26,209 bases of DNA from Haladaptatiplasma sp964454575 (lineage in GTDB: Archaea > Thermoplasmatota > Thermoplasmata > Halarchaeoplasmatales > Halarchaeoplasmataceae): assembly GCA_964454575.1 (NCBI GenBank), contig CAYVTG010000021.1, forward strand, positions 1 through 26,209, given 5' to 3'. Below are positions 16,154-24,403 of this stretch, piece by piece. Made by a program: the position numbers and the translations under genes. The notes under the pieces are model-generated. The model did not search any database and had not been told where the DNA came from. It saw only the letters and a program-made list of their open reading frames with translations. Numbering within the stretch: the first letter of the stretch is position 1; each line of letters starts with the position of its first letter.

Positions 16154-16806
16154 TAAAAAGAAAGAGAAAAAGATTCCTTGAAAAGGATACGGATGAAGAA
16201 CACGAAGAGATAGTCTATGAAGACAGATCGGTGAGAGAACTACTTACGATGATGAAGGACTACTCGGAACTGATAACAGATCTTGCCTATGCAGCTATCG
16301 TCTTCGAAAGCAAAGATCTAGCTGTGGAAGTGGGTCATATAGAGGCAGAGATGGACAAGATGATGTATCTTATACGGCTAAAAAGCATGCTGTCGGCAAG
16401 GACTATGGAAGATGCGGAACAACTGAGTGGTTTGCTTCAAGTTGCCTCTGCCGCGGAAAAGATATCCGATGCTGCCGAAGATATGGTAGAGCTGCTGGAG
16501 ATGGACGTAGAAGTACGACCGCTTCTACCGTACATACTCAGTGAAGCAGATGAAAAGATCCATACTCTGAGAATAAAGGAATCTTCGGACATAGTTGGAC
16601 AGATCATAGGCGAACTGAGGATCGAATCTTACACAGGTGTTCGCATCGTGGCAGTGAAAAGAAAGATGCGCTGGATATACGGACCCGACGGCCACATACG
16701 ATTAAGAGCCGGAGATCTACTGATAATACGAGGTGTAGATGCCGGATTCAACGAACTGAAAAAGGTTGCCAACGGTAAGCGCAGCTGGAAAGAGGTGGTA
16801 GCATGA
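16150..16806 (+). CDS. PhoU/TrkA-C domain regulatory protein, first copy
   Basis: This 218-residue soluble protein has a basic N-terminus and a PhoU-like helical region (about residues 25-135). A TrkA-C (RCK_C) domain follows (about 140-207), with VGQIIGELRIESYTGVRIVA, WIYGPDGHIRLRAGDLLIIRG and a closing helix. Archaeal proteins with this combination (COG3273) are commonly encoded beside COG1824 permeases and are presumed to control them. RCK_C domains in other transport systems bind small ligands or nucleotides; which ligand acts here is not visible. The ATG overlaps the stop of the permease gene as ATGA, with GGTGA four bases upstream. Confidence 0.82.
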   Translation: MIKRKRKRFLEKDTDEEHEEIVYEDRSVRELLTMMKDYSELITDLAYAAIVFESKDLAVEVGHIEAEMDKMMYLIRLKSMLSARTMEDAEQLSGLLQVASAAEKISDAAEDMVELLEMDVEVRPLLPYILSEADEKIHTLRIKESSDIVGQIIGELRIESYTGVRIVAVKRKMRWIYGPDGHIRLRAGDLLIIRGVDAGFNELKKVANGKRSWKEVVA

Positions 16807-17363
16807 AAGAGACTGAAACAAAACTGTTAGAGATGAAAAATACTTCGGAATTGATGCTGGACCTGGCTTATTCCGCTCTGCTGTACAACCATAGAGACAT
16901 AGCAGAAGAGGTGATGGAATTGGAAGAGCGGATCAATGAATTGTATGATGATATCCAAAAGATATCTCTGAATAGGTACAGGGAAACCGGAGATTTCGAC
17001 AGGGCACTCATCTTCATGAAGATCACCGATTCCGTGGAAAGGATAGCTGATGCGGCATTGGATATAGCTGATGTGGTTTTGAGAGATATCGATGTCCATC
17101 CGGTGCTTAAGCAAAGCCTGGAGGATTCCGATACGATCTTACTAAAAAAACAGGTGGATAGTGGGTCCGCCCTGGATGGAAAGACATTAGGTAGGGTAAA
17201 ACTGGCCAGCGAAACAGGGTTGTGGGTTATAGCCATCAAGCGTAGAAATACTTGGATATACGGACCAGATGAAAGTACTGAAATAAAGGCCGGAGACGTT
17301 TTATTTACCCGGGGGCCAGTGGATAGTGAAGAGATATTGGCGGCTTGGACTTCCTCTAAATGA
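16803..17363 (+). CDS. PhoU/TrkA-C domain regulatory protein, second copy
   Basis: This 186-residue paralogue of the preceding protein has a PhoU-like helical part (about 10-115) and a TrkA-C domain (about 120-185) with LDGKTLGRVKLASETGLWVIA and WIYGPDESTEIKAGDVLFTRG. It lacks the 25-residue basic N-terminus of the first copy. The ATG overlaps the previous stop as ATGA and has GAGGTGG five bases upstream. With two permease halves and two regulators in one operon, a 1:1:1:1 assembly, with one regulator per half, is a reasonable inference. The operon ends here; an 85-base spacer with a new promoter follows. Confidence 0.82.
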   Translation: MKETETKLLEMKNTSELMLDLAYSALLYNHRDIAEEVMELEERINELYDDIQKISLNRYRETGDFDRALIFMKITDSVERIADAALDIADVVLRDIDVHPVLKQSLEDSDTILLKKQVDSGSALDGKTLGRVKLASETGLWVIAIKRRNTWIYGPDESTEIKAGDVLFTRGPVDSEEILAAWTSSK

Positions 17364-17368
17364 CCAAC

Positions 17369-17380
17369 ACATATAAATAG
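17369..17380 (+). promoter_or_regulatory. TATA box of the pilus-like operon
   Basis: The sequence acatataaatag is a near-consensus TATA box. It predicts a transcript start near 17400 and a leader of about 45-50 bases before the ATG at 17449, which has its own AAGGTGA ribosome-binding site at 17436-17442. Confidence 0.6.
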
Positions 17381-17398
17381 CATCTTAACCTTGTTTAG

Positions 17399-17418
17399 AC
17401 ATACATAAACCTGTATGT
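17399..17418. promoter_or_regulatory. Palindrome at the predicted transcript start of the pilus-like operon
   Basis: ACATACA (17399-17405) and TGTATGT (17412-17418) form a perfect 7-base inverted repeat with a 6-base spacer. It lies at the transcription start predicted from the TATA box, where a bound dimeric regulator would block initiation. It could also simply form a small hairpin in the leader; no regulator gene is adjacent. Confidence 0.4.
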
Positions 17419-17448
17419 AACCTCAAGTAAACTTCAAGGTGAAAACTG

Positions 17449-19149
17449 ATGGCCGAAGCCGGTGTATTGAAAACGAAGGAGAAAAGGAACGATAGTACAT
17501 TAAATAAGATCACAAATAGAATCCTATCACCTTTAGGTTTTTCTAAATCTGCTCACCGAGTGATGCTCTCTAAGGATGAGGTTGAAAATAGAGAGAAGGT
17601 CGAAACAGGAGAGGAAGGTTGGATTTCACCATTTACAAAACTTCCTGAGATGGACCTTGAAAAACAGAAAGTGATCGAAATATTCCCTATACGACCGCCC
17701 TACAGCTATGCCAGGATAATCTATGATGATGATCTTAAAGAATATATATACCAATCCATAGAGCCTCATCTGACAGATAAGGAAGAAGAGTGGTTAACGC
17801 TATTGAAAGATACCTTGGATAGAACATTGTCCTATGATTGGGAGAGTATGGAGAAAAAGGACAAAGAAGAGTTCCTTGAAGAGAGCATCGAAAGTTTCAT
17901 CAGAAGTAGAGGGTTGAATATAGAAGAAAAGTCGAGAAAACGTTTGATATATTATATATTACGTGATTACGTTAGATACGGTGCCCTCGATGTTTTGATG
18001 AGCGACGAAGATGTGGAGGATCTTTCTTGCGACGGTATAGACATACCCATATTCATATACCATGCAAAATACGAATCCATACGTACGGCCATCAGATTCG
18101 AGAAAGAAAAGATGTTGAATTCATTTATCATCCAGCTGGGACAGAGATGTGGAAAACAGGTTTCGGTTTCTAATCCTATCTTAGACGGTACTACTACAGA
18201 GGGACACAGAGTTCAAGCAACATACGCTAAAGAAGTATCTTCACGAGGATCTTCCATAACCATCCGACGGTTCAAAAAGGAGCCTTTTACCCCTGTTAAA
18301 ATAATACGATACAACAGCTCTTCCGTGGAGATGATCGCATATATGTGGCTCATGGTGGAAAACGGTATGTCCATGGTTGTAGCAGGCGGCACTGCTTGTG
18401 GTAAAACTGCAACGCTCAATGCGGCAGCACTCTTCATCCCACCAGGACCTAAGATAGTATCTCTGGAAGATACACGGGAGATAAATCTACCACAAGATAA
18501 CTGGATACCCAGCACTACTCGAACAGGTCGTTCGGCAAAAAAATCGGAAGGAAGCAGATCGCCTGGTGAGGTCACCATGTACGACCTTGTGAGGAACGCT
18601 CTCAGACAAAGGCCGGATTACATAATCGTCGGAGAAGTGAGAGGTAAAGAAGCGAACACTATGTTCCAGGCTATGGCCACCGGGCACACTACCTACAGTA
18701 CGATGCACGCGGACTCGGTAGAGTCCATGGTTCACAGATTAGAAAATCCACCGATCAATTGTCCCCGAGTACTTTTGACCGCGCTCAATTTTGTCGTTAT
18801 TCAGACGTTTGCAAGAGTTAATGATGAAGAAGTAAGAAGGATACAAGAGATAACTGAGCTCGTAGGATTCGAACCGGAAAGTGATGAATTGATCACAAAT
18901 AAGGTGTTCGAATGGGATCGAAAAAGCGATAGTTTCGTTTTCAAAGGCCACAGTTTCAACTTTGATACGATAATGGAGATGAAAAACCTTACACAGGAGG
19001 AGATGAACGAAGAGTTCAACAACCGTGTTGAAGTGATAGAATACCTGGTAGATAAAGGAGATATCGATTACCGGGAGATATCCAAGGTGATAACCTCATA
19101 CTACAAAGAACCCGAAGAGACTCTAGCAAGGATAAGAGGTGAAGTGTGA
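17449..19149 (+). CDS. Type II/IV secretion ATPase, FlaI/GspE-like, first copy
   Basis: This 566-residue cytoplasmic motor ATPase has a variable N-terminal region of about 230 residues, then the secretion-ATPase core. Walker A is GGTACGKT at 313-320; the usual Ser before GKT is Cys here. The Asp box SLEDTREINLP follows, then the VGEVRG Walker-B-like segment and the His box ATGHTTYSTMHADS. All catalytic elements of the FlaI/archaeal pilus ATPase group are present. It should power assembly or secretion through the adjacent FlaJ/TadC-type proteins. AAGGTGA lies six bases upstream of the ATG. The stop overlaps the next start by one base. The cargo is unknown. Confidence 0.88.
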   Translation: MAEAGVLKTKEKRNDSTLNKITNRILSPLGFSKSAHRVMLSKDEVENREKVETGEEGWISPFTKLPEMDLEKQKVIEIFPIRPPYSYARIIYDDDLKEYIYQSIEPHLTDKEEEWLTLLKDTLDRTLSYDWESMEKKDKEEFLEESIESFIRSRGLNIEEKSRKRLIYYILRDYVRYGALDVLMSDEDVEDLSCDGIDIPIFIYHAKYESIRTAIRFEKEKMLNSFIIQLGQRCGKQVSVSNPILDGTTTEGHRVQATYAKEVSSRGSSITIRRFKKEPFTPVKIIRYNSSSVEMIAYMWLMVENGMSMVVAGGTACGKTATLNAAALFIPPGPKIVSLEDTREINLPQDNWIPSTTRTGRSAKKSEGSRSPGEVTMYDLVRNALRQRPDYIIVGEVRGKEANTMFQAMATGHTTYSTMHADSVESMVHRLENPPINCPRVLLTALNFVVIQTFARVNDEEVRRIQEITELVGFEPESDELITNKVFEWDRKSDSFVFKGHSFNFDTIMEMKNLTQEEMNEEFNNRVEVIEYLVDKGDIDYREISKVITSYYKEPEETLARIRGEV

Positions 19150-20174
19150 TGGTAGAGATAGATGATACATTTGACAAATTGACATTTAAGAAAGATAAAT
19201 TCCTATCAACCCAGCGTGCAAAACCCAGCGATAGGATAGAGACATATGGGCCGCATATAGTTAGACTTCCAAAGGAAGCCGTTCCCGAATACCTTGAACT
19301 CACCCCTTACCAACAATTCTGCTGGAGAACCATGGGTCCTATTGTGAAAGAAAAGGAAGTAGAAGATGAAGAATTGGGAAAATCGCTCCTTGAAGCGCAT
19401 ATGAAGATACGCGTCGACGAATATATTTCATATGTATGGATGAGTACGGTCATAGCTGCTGTTGTCGGTGTCGTATTAGCCATAGTAATAGGACCGATAT
19501 TGGATATGTTCCTTAACTTAGGATGGTTGCTTTTCGTGGTTGGAGGTCTGGCTGCAGTCGCCATACCCGGGATGACCTATATGTTTCTTAAAGCTGCACC
19601 CGGGATGACTGCAAAAAGTAGGGGTAAAAAGATAGATAAGAAACTGCCCGATGCCATGAGTTTTATCGCGGCCATGTCTTCAGCGGATGTTAACATAGAT
19701 CTTATATTCAAAGAATTATCGAAACAATCTATATATGGTGAGGTCAAAGAGGAGGCGGAATGGATAACAAGGGATACCGAATTATTAGGCATAGACATCC
19801 TAACCGCGATGAAAAGAGCGGTAGATAGAACTCCTTCTGAAAGATTCAGAGATTTTGTTCAGGGTGTGATCACCACGTCGAGCTCAGGTGGTGAGTTAAA
19901 ACCTTACTTTACATCCAAACTAAGAGAGTATCAAGATTCACGTAAATTGATCGTTCAGCAAAAGATGGAAACACTCGGTATGATGGCAGAATCCTTCGTT
20001 ACAGTCGTCGTTGCATTCCCGTTGTTCTTGGTGGTTATAATGGCCATCATGGCTCTTATGGGGGGCATGGGAGGTGGAGATCCTATACCCATGCTTTACG
20101 GCGTTGTCGGTATAATGATACCCGGTGCACAGGTAGGTTTCATAGTGGTGATCTGGATGATCAACCAGGATTAG
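19149..20174 (+). CDS. TadC/FlaJ-type platform membrane protein, first copy
   Basis: This 341-residue inner-membrane platform protein has a soluble N-terminal extension of about 90 residues. Two membrane helices follow (about 93-115 and 122-145), then a cytoplasmic T2SSF domain (about 160-275) with KKLPDAMSFIAAMSSADVNI and SSSGGELKPYFTSKL. Two closing helices lie at about 278-300 and 310-335. The ATG at 19149 overlaps the ATPase stop as TGATG, with GAGGTGA six bases upstream. By family it anchors the ATPase and transmits its motion to pilin subunits. Confidence 0.85.
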   Translation: MVEIDDTFDKLTFKKDKFLSTQRAKPSDRIETYGPHIVRLPKEAVPEYLELTPYQQFCWRTMGPIVKEKEVEDEELGKSLLEAHMKIRVDEYISYVWMSTVIAAVVGVVLAIVIGPILDMFLNLGWLLFVVGGLAAVAIPGMTYMFLKAAPGMTAKSRGKKIDKKLPDAMSFIAAMSSADVNIDLIFKELSKQSIYGEVKEEAEWITRDTELLGIDILTAMKRAVDRTPSERFRDFVQGVITTSSSGGELKPYFTSKLREYQDSRKLIVQQKMETLGMMAESFVTVVVAFPLFLVVIMAIMALMGGMGGGDPIPMLYGVVGIMIPGAQVGFIVVIWMINQD

Positions 20175-20181
20175 TGATAAT

Positions 20182-21099
20182 ATGGCGGAAAAAGAGAGAA
20201 CTCCCTTTGAGAAGATGATGGCCCTCGGCCGGGCTAAAGAAGTCTTGATCGTATCGACGGTCATCCTAGTAGTACTGGTATTTGTGATGATACTTAACGC
20301 CCTTGATGCGGCCCCTATACCTTTGGAGCCCATAGATTGGGCCATGATTGCAACCATGGGATTTATGGGGCCCTTCGGCATATACGTCAGCCGTAAGCAG
20401 GGTGAGATAGATAAGATCGAAAGAAAGTTACCATTTTTCCTGAGAGATGTGGCAGAGGCAGGACGTTTCGGTATGACACTCGCAGATGCGATAGTGGTAT
20501 CTGCTTCCGGGCGTTACGGTAAACTGACTCCGGAGATACAGAAGATGGCCGGCCAGATCTCATGGGGCGTTCCTGCATCGCAGGCGTTAAATAACTTCGC
20601 CAGCAGGATAGATACGCCCTTGGTTAACAGGGTGGTCGCCATAATCATAAAGGCTAATGATGCCGGTGGTAACGTTGCGGACGTACTAACTCTTGTATCT
20701 CAGGATGCTAAGGAAGTTCACCTATCGGAAGATGAACAAAGGATCGCGATGACGTCTTACCTTGCGGTTATCTACATCTCTTTCGCCGTATTTATCGTTG
20801 TTATAATAATACTTAACACGCAATTCCTTGCCCAGATGGCCGAAGCTGGTGCGCATCTCGAAGGTAGTGAGGCTGCCTCTACCGGCGGTGGCGGTGCTGA
20901 GATACGTACTGAAAACATACCGGTTATAGGTTTTATCTTCACACTCGCTGTATTCGCTCATGCCATAGGGGATGGGATCGTAGCTGGTGTACTCCAAACC
21001 GGTAAAGTAGCCAGCGGGATGCAGCACAGTTTCATCCTTACATTGATGGGTTTCTTCGCTCTGCGCGTACTTTACGGAGGATTAGAGTTGATGGGGTAA
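20182..21099 (+). CDS. TadC/FlaJ-type platform membrane protein, second copy
   Basis: This 305-residue protein has two N-terminal helices (about 18-40 and 52-70) and a T2SSF cytoplasmic domain (about 75-190) with KLPFFLRDVAEAGRFGMTL and ANDAGGNVADVL. Three hydrophobic segments follow (about 192-215, 247-267 and 280-300). It lacks the long N-terminal extension of its neighbour. It lies 7 bases after that gene with only a weak GTGA site. The tandem resembles TadB-TadC pairs and the FlaJ-type pairs of some archaeal pilus loci, which are thought to form a hetero-oligomeric platform. Confidence 0.85.
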   Translation: MAEKERTPFEKMMALGRAKEVLIVSTVILVVLVFVMILNALDAAPIPLEPIDWAMIATMGFMGPFGIYVSRKQGEIDKIERKLPFFLRDVAEAGRFGMTLADAIVVSASGRYGKLTPEIQKMAGQISWGVPASQALNNFASRIDTPLVNRVVAIIIKANDAGGNVADVLTLVSQDAKEVHLSEDEQRIAMTSYLAVIYISFAVFIVVIIILNTQFLAQMAEAGAHLEGSEAASTGGGGAEIRTENIPVIGFIFTLAVFAHAIGDGIVAGVLQTGKVASGMQHSFILTLMGFFALRVLYGGLELMG

Positions 21100-21114
21100 T
21101 AGAGGTGTATTAAG

Positions 21115-22746
21115 ATGGCGATCAGTAATAAATTGAAGGAAAAATTGGTTTCGTTCTCGATGCAGGGCAAACCGAAAAAAATATACATGCCCTCTAAAAG
21201 CTCAGAGGGTAGATCATTCGACGAAGAGATAACCAAGATCCCGAAGATAGTTTCAGAAGGTGTTAAGGAGATAGAGATCAACGCTGTGAATGAACCTTAT
21301 ACATATGTGAGGATAACATATGATAACAAATCAAATGAATATACTTACGAAGTTATCGAACCCGATCTTGACGAAGACGAAGATGCTCTCTTAAAAACGG
21401 TCAAAGAATGCTTGATAGAAGAAGTGGAACTCGTTGAGATTGAGGAAGAAGATGACCGTAAAAGATATCTGGAAAACAAAGTTCGGACCATACTGAGGGG
21501 AATGGACATCCGTCTAAAACCCGTATCGGAGCAAAGGATACTGTATTATGTTATACGCGATTTCATGGGATTCGGACCCATCGATGTGATCATGAATGAT
21601 GTTGACCCCGAAGATATATCATGCGATGGTGTAGGAATACCTATCTTCGTTTTCCACCGAAAATACGGATCCATGAAATCCAATGTTGTTTTTGATGACG
21701 CAGCCGAACTTGATAATTTTGTGATATGGATCGCACAAAGAAGTGGTAAACACATCTCTGTTGCAGACCCTATGCTCGATGCTACCATGCCAGACGGTTC
21801 AAGATTGCAACAAACACTGGGAAGACATGTGACTCAAAGGGGTTCATCCTTTACCATCCGTAGATTTGAAGAGGAACCCTACACTCCTATACACCTTATA
21901 CATTTCAAAACATTCAACCCGGAGATGATGGCATATGCATGGATAGCCATGGAACACGGTCAATCCATGCTTATCTGCGGTGGTACTGCATCCGGTAAGA
22001 CGACCACACTGAATGCTATGCTGCTGTTCATACCCCCACAGATGAAGATCGTCAGTATAGAAGATACCCGTGAATTGAACCTTCCTCATGATAACTGGGT
22101 TCCGCTACTCACCAGAAGCGGTTTTGGTGAAACGGACGATAGTGGTATAAAGGCAGGAGAGATAGATATGTTCGAACTGCTGCAAGCGGCACTCAGACAA
22201 CGTCCGCAGTATCTCATGGTAGGAGAGGTAAGAGGTGCCGAGGCATATGTGGTTTTCCAGGCTATGGCCACGGGTAAAAGTGCATACACTACTTTCCACG
22301 CAGATGACGTTCAAACCATGGTGAATAGGATGGAGAACGAACCCATCAACCTGCCCAGAGCACTTGTAGCTGCTCTCGATGTAGTATTGCTCCAAGGAAA
22401 GGTCAAAGTCGGCACCAAGATGACTCGAAGGATCAAAGCGATAACTGAGATCGTCGGTGTTGAACCAGATTCCAATGAATTGATAACAAACAACGCTTAC
22501 ACATGGAACCCAGCCGACGATACATTCAACTACAGCGGTCACAGTTATGTTTACAGTAAAGTTGCACAGCAGAAGAACTGGACCTCAAGAGAGATGGACC
22601 GAGAAGTAAAAAGACGTAAATTGGTATTGGAGTACATGGATCGTAAAGATATCAATAATTACAAAGAGTTTGCAAAGATAACTTCATCATATTATCGTGA
22701 TAAAAAATATGTTATGGATATGGTGAAAGAGGAGTTAGAATTATAG
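21115..22746 (+). CDS. Type II/IV secretion ATPase, FlaI/GspE-like, second copy
   Basis: This 543-residue paralogue of the ATPase at 17449 is similar along the whole core. Walker A is the standard GGTASGKT at 289-296, followed by SIEDTRELNLPHDNW, VGEVRG and ATGKSAYTTFHADD. The first His of the His box (ATGH) is replaced by Lys, while the second His (FHAD) is kept. The N-terminal part is acidic (EPDLDEDEDAL) and diverges from the first copy. RBS AGAGGTG lies seven bases upstream of the ATG. Having a second motor in the same operon suggests opposite or alternating actions, or a hetero-oligomer; the sequence alone cannot decide. Confidence 0.88.
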   Translation: MAISNKLKEKLVSFSMQGKPKKIYMPSKSSEGRSFDEEITKIPKIVSEGVKEIEINAVNEPYTYVRITYDNKSNEYTYEVIEPDLDEDEDALLKTVKECLIEEVELVEIEEEDDRKRYLENKVRTILRGMDIRLKPVSEQRILYYVIRDFMGFGPIDVIMNDVDPEDISCDGVGIPIFVFHRKYGSMKSNVVFDDAAELDNFVIWIAQRSGKHISVADPMLDATMPDGSRLQQTLGRHVTQRGSSFTIRRFEEEPYTPIHLIHFKTFNPEMMAYAWIAMEHGQSMLICGGTASGKTTTLNAMLLFIPPQMKIVSIEDTRELNLPHDNWVPLLTRSGFGETDDSGIKAGEIDMFELLQAALRQRPQYLMVGEVRGAEAYVVFQAMATGKSAYTTFHADDVQTMVNRMENEPINLPRALVAALDVVLLQGKVKVGTKMTRRIKAITEIVGVEPDSNELITNNAYTWNPADDTFNYSGHSYVYSKVAQQKNWTSREMDREVKRRKLVLEYMDRKDINNYKEFAKITSSYYRDKKYVMDMVKEELEL

Positions 22747-22749
22747 GAG

Positions 22750-23604
22750 ATGAATAGTGTGGTAAAGAAGGATAAACATCTGTGGAAAAGAAGACGGTTG
22801 AATTCGGCCGATGACGGTGTAGCCGCTACAGTTGGTACTATAATGGCACTACTCGTATTCTTGAGCTTGCTTTCTCTTATCACCAACCAGTATGTACCCG
22901 TATGGAAGGAGGATACGGAAGCCTATCATATGGACGAGGTCATGACTCAATTCTCATACTTTAAAGGTAACATAGACAGTTTGATAATGAACGATTTTAC
23001 AGATTATCCCATGTATTCTACCGTTAGATTGGGGTCCGAAGGCGTTCCCTTGTTCGCTTTTAAAACACGTGGTGAATTGGAATTGAGTCTTCGGAACAAT
23101 ATGTGGTTGAACTTCACCGAGGGGGGCACAGCTAGAAGTTTTGCCGCTAAAGGAAGTCTATCACTAAACGTATTCAATATGGAATACGAGCCCCAAACAC
23201 ATACTTACGAACACGGAGCGATAATCCTCGAACAGAGTGATAGGGCAGTAATACGAGCACCGCCGCCTATCAGGATCGAAAAGCACGGGTCAGATTACCT
23301 TATGCAGTTAACCATGGTAGATATTATCGGATCTGAAGAGAGTATTTCCGGTTCCGGTGCAGTTGGAGTGACAACGGAGTTATGGAGTACCTCAAGACGA
23401 TCTGTGGATAACCCTGGAGATCTCACGATAGAATTCACAACCAGATACCCGGATGCATGGGAAACTTGGTTTAGAGAGGAAACCGAGGTTGAAAACATCA
23501 CCGTCGTGCAGAACGGAGAGTTATCTAAGATAACTATCAATGTCTATAACATCAGCACTATAACGTATACGTACGCGAAAGTGAACGTAAGGATGTCGAC
23601 TTGA
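22750..23604 (+). CDS. Archaeal pilin-like secreted protein
   Basis: This 284-residue protein has a short basic N-terminus (KKDKHLWKRRR). One hydrophobic helix (about 23-47, DDGVAATVGTIMALLVFLSLL) follows, and then a long beta-rich extracellular part. The G-V-x-x-x-V-G-T-I start of the helix recalls archaeal type IV pilin-like N-termini, but no certain prepilin peptidase site is visible. The extracellular part has no family I recognise. The ATG at 22750 directly abuts AGGAG (22745-22749), an unusual zero spacing. An in-frame GTG at 22759 would have a nine-base spacer and may be the true start. It is the last gene of the operon and the most likely cargo or structural subunit. Confidence 0.7.
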   Translation: MNSVVKKDKHLWKRRRLNSADDGVAATVGTIMALLVFLSLLSLITNQYVPVWKEDTEAYHMDEVMTQFSYFKGNIDSLIMNDFTDYPMYSTVRLGSEGVPLFAFKTRGELELSLRNNMWLNFTEGGTARSFAAKGSLSLNVFNMEYEPQTHTYEHGAIILEQSDRAVIRAPPPIRIEKHGSDYLMQLTMVDIIGSEESISGSGAVGVTTELWSTSRRSVDNPGDLTIEFTTRYPDAWETWFREETEVENITVVQNGELSKITINVYNISTITYTYAKVNVRMST

Positions 23605-23702
23605 ATAAAAAAGTGACTTAGGTATAACTGCACTGTTGTTATGGGGCTATCTAAAATACCTGTTTTCGCTCTATATTTTTATGAATAACGGGATTTTCCT
23701 TA
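23605..23702 (+). other. AT-rich spacer after the pilin-like gene
   Basis: No gene is visible. A T-rich run (ctatatttttat, near 23671-23682) is the likeliest terminator of the pilus-like operon. The rest shows no recognisable structure before the double hairpin. Confidence 0.5.
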
Positions 23703-23800
23703 TTATAGTGGCGAACGTAACTACTGATACTTATAGTTCGTTCGCCAGTAGCAGTGGAGAACCGTTGAATAGTCATATTCATTAGGTTCTCCACTATAAG
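23703..23800. repeat. Double-hairpin element, left copy
   Basis: There are two neighbouring hairpins. In the first, TGGCGAACG (23709-23717) pairs with CGTTCGCCA (23739-23747), and an inner AACTA/TAGTT pair (23719-23723 and 23734-23738) extends it. In the second, AGTGGAGAACC (23753-23763) pairs with GGTTCTCCACT (23785-23795), with inner TGAATA/TATTCA (23766-23771 and 23776-23781). It starts with TTATAGTGG and ends with ACTATA. The IS200-type right-end hairpin begins nine bases later. No coding sequence is present. Confidence 0.75.
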
Positions 23801-23808
23801 TGAGTACT

Positions 23809-23831
23809 CCCCAAGGCTAAAGCCATTGGGG
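23809..23831. repeat. Right-end subterminal hairpin of the IS element
   Basis: CCCCAAGGCT and AGCCATTGGGG form a ten-base-pair stem with one bulged A and an AA loop. It follows tnpA (on its strand) and is the probable TnpA binding site. Confidence 0.75.
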
Positions 23832-23846
23832 CATCCTCTATTGTTG

Positions 23847-24341
23847 TCAGGCAAAGTCGTTTAGAGAAGTTTGAGGAGTGCCTGAAGAAGAGTGTAATCT
23901 TTTTGATATAGCGAGTGAATTACTCGGAATATCTGTGTAGTGGTGAGATTGTGATTCGTTTATATAATGTTCCACGGCTCCAGGTGTAACCTCTCCGATT
24001 GGCCTGAAAAACTTTCCACCGGACCATAGGCGTTTTTGATGATATCCTTTCAACTCAGGGAAGACCTTTCTTAATTCTCTTGAACTAGCGCCCTTCAGAT
24101 ATTGGATTACCTGTGCAATAGATTGCGAAGGGCGTATTTCCACGAAGAGATGTACATGGTCTTCCTCCACACTCAATGCGTGGATATTAAACCTATGCAC
24201 CTTTGAAATATCAAAGAAAATCAATTCCAATCGCTCTCGGATATCGGATCTTCGGAACATCCGAAAACGTTTATACGGGCAAAGCACTACATGGTATAAG
24301 CTTCGGCCAAAGCCGTGGCTATATTGATACAGATTTTGCAT
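23847..24341 (-). CDS. tnpA: IS200/IS605-family Y1 transposase TnpA
   Basis: This is a 164-residue HUH single-strand transposase. The HUH motif is His62-Val63-His64 within EEDHVHLFVEI. The catalytic tyrosine is Tyr126 in AVEHYINESQ, followed by Gln131, as in the family. KGASSRELRK near residue 83 and GEVTPGAVEHYI near 116 are standard TnpA segments. The usual length is 130-155 residues, so the last 25 residues are a poorly conserved extension. No frameshift or stop interrupts it, so it may be active. The ATG at 24341 has GGAG ten bases upstream, buried in a nested leader hairpin. Confidence 0.9.
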   Translation of the reverse strand: MQNLYQYSHGFGRSLYHVVLCPYKRFRMFRRSDIRERLELIFFDISKVHRFNIHALSVEEDHVHLFVEIRPSQSIAQVIQYLKGASSRELRKVFPELKGYHQKRLWSGGKFFRPIGEVTPGAVEHYINESQSHHYTDIPSNSLAISKRLHSSSGTPQTSLNDFA

Positions 24342-24403
24342 ATTTTCGAGACTCCTGGCGGTTCCTAAAGCGCCCCACAGGGGCGCGCCGCCATCTCGAG
24401 AAT
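24342..24403 (-). promoter_or_regulatory. Nested leader hairpin enclosing the tnpA ribosome-binding site
   Basis: Three stacked arms are found just before the tnpA ATG (plus-strand coordinates). TCGAGA 24346-24351 pairs with TCTCGA 24394-24399, TGGCGG 24356-24361 with CCGCCA 24388-24393, and GCGCCCC 24370-24376 with GGGGCGC 24380-24386 around a 3-base loop. The Shine-Dalgarno GGAG (complement CTCC, 24352-24355) lies in a bulge between the first two arms. A TATA-like ttttatta near 24417-24425 would start the transcript around the outer arm. By analogy with Salmonella IS200, whose tnpA leader folds to restrain translation, it probably keeps transposase output low. Confidence 0.65.
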
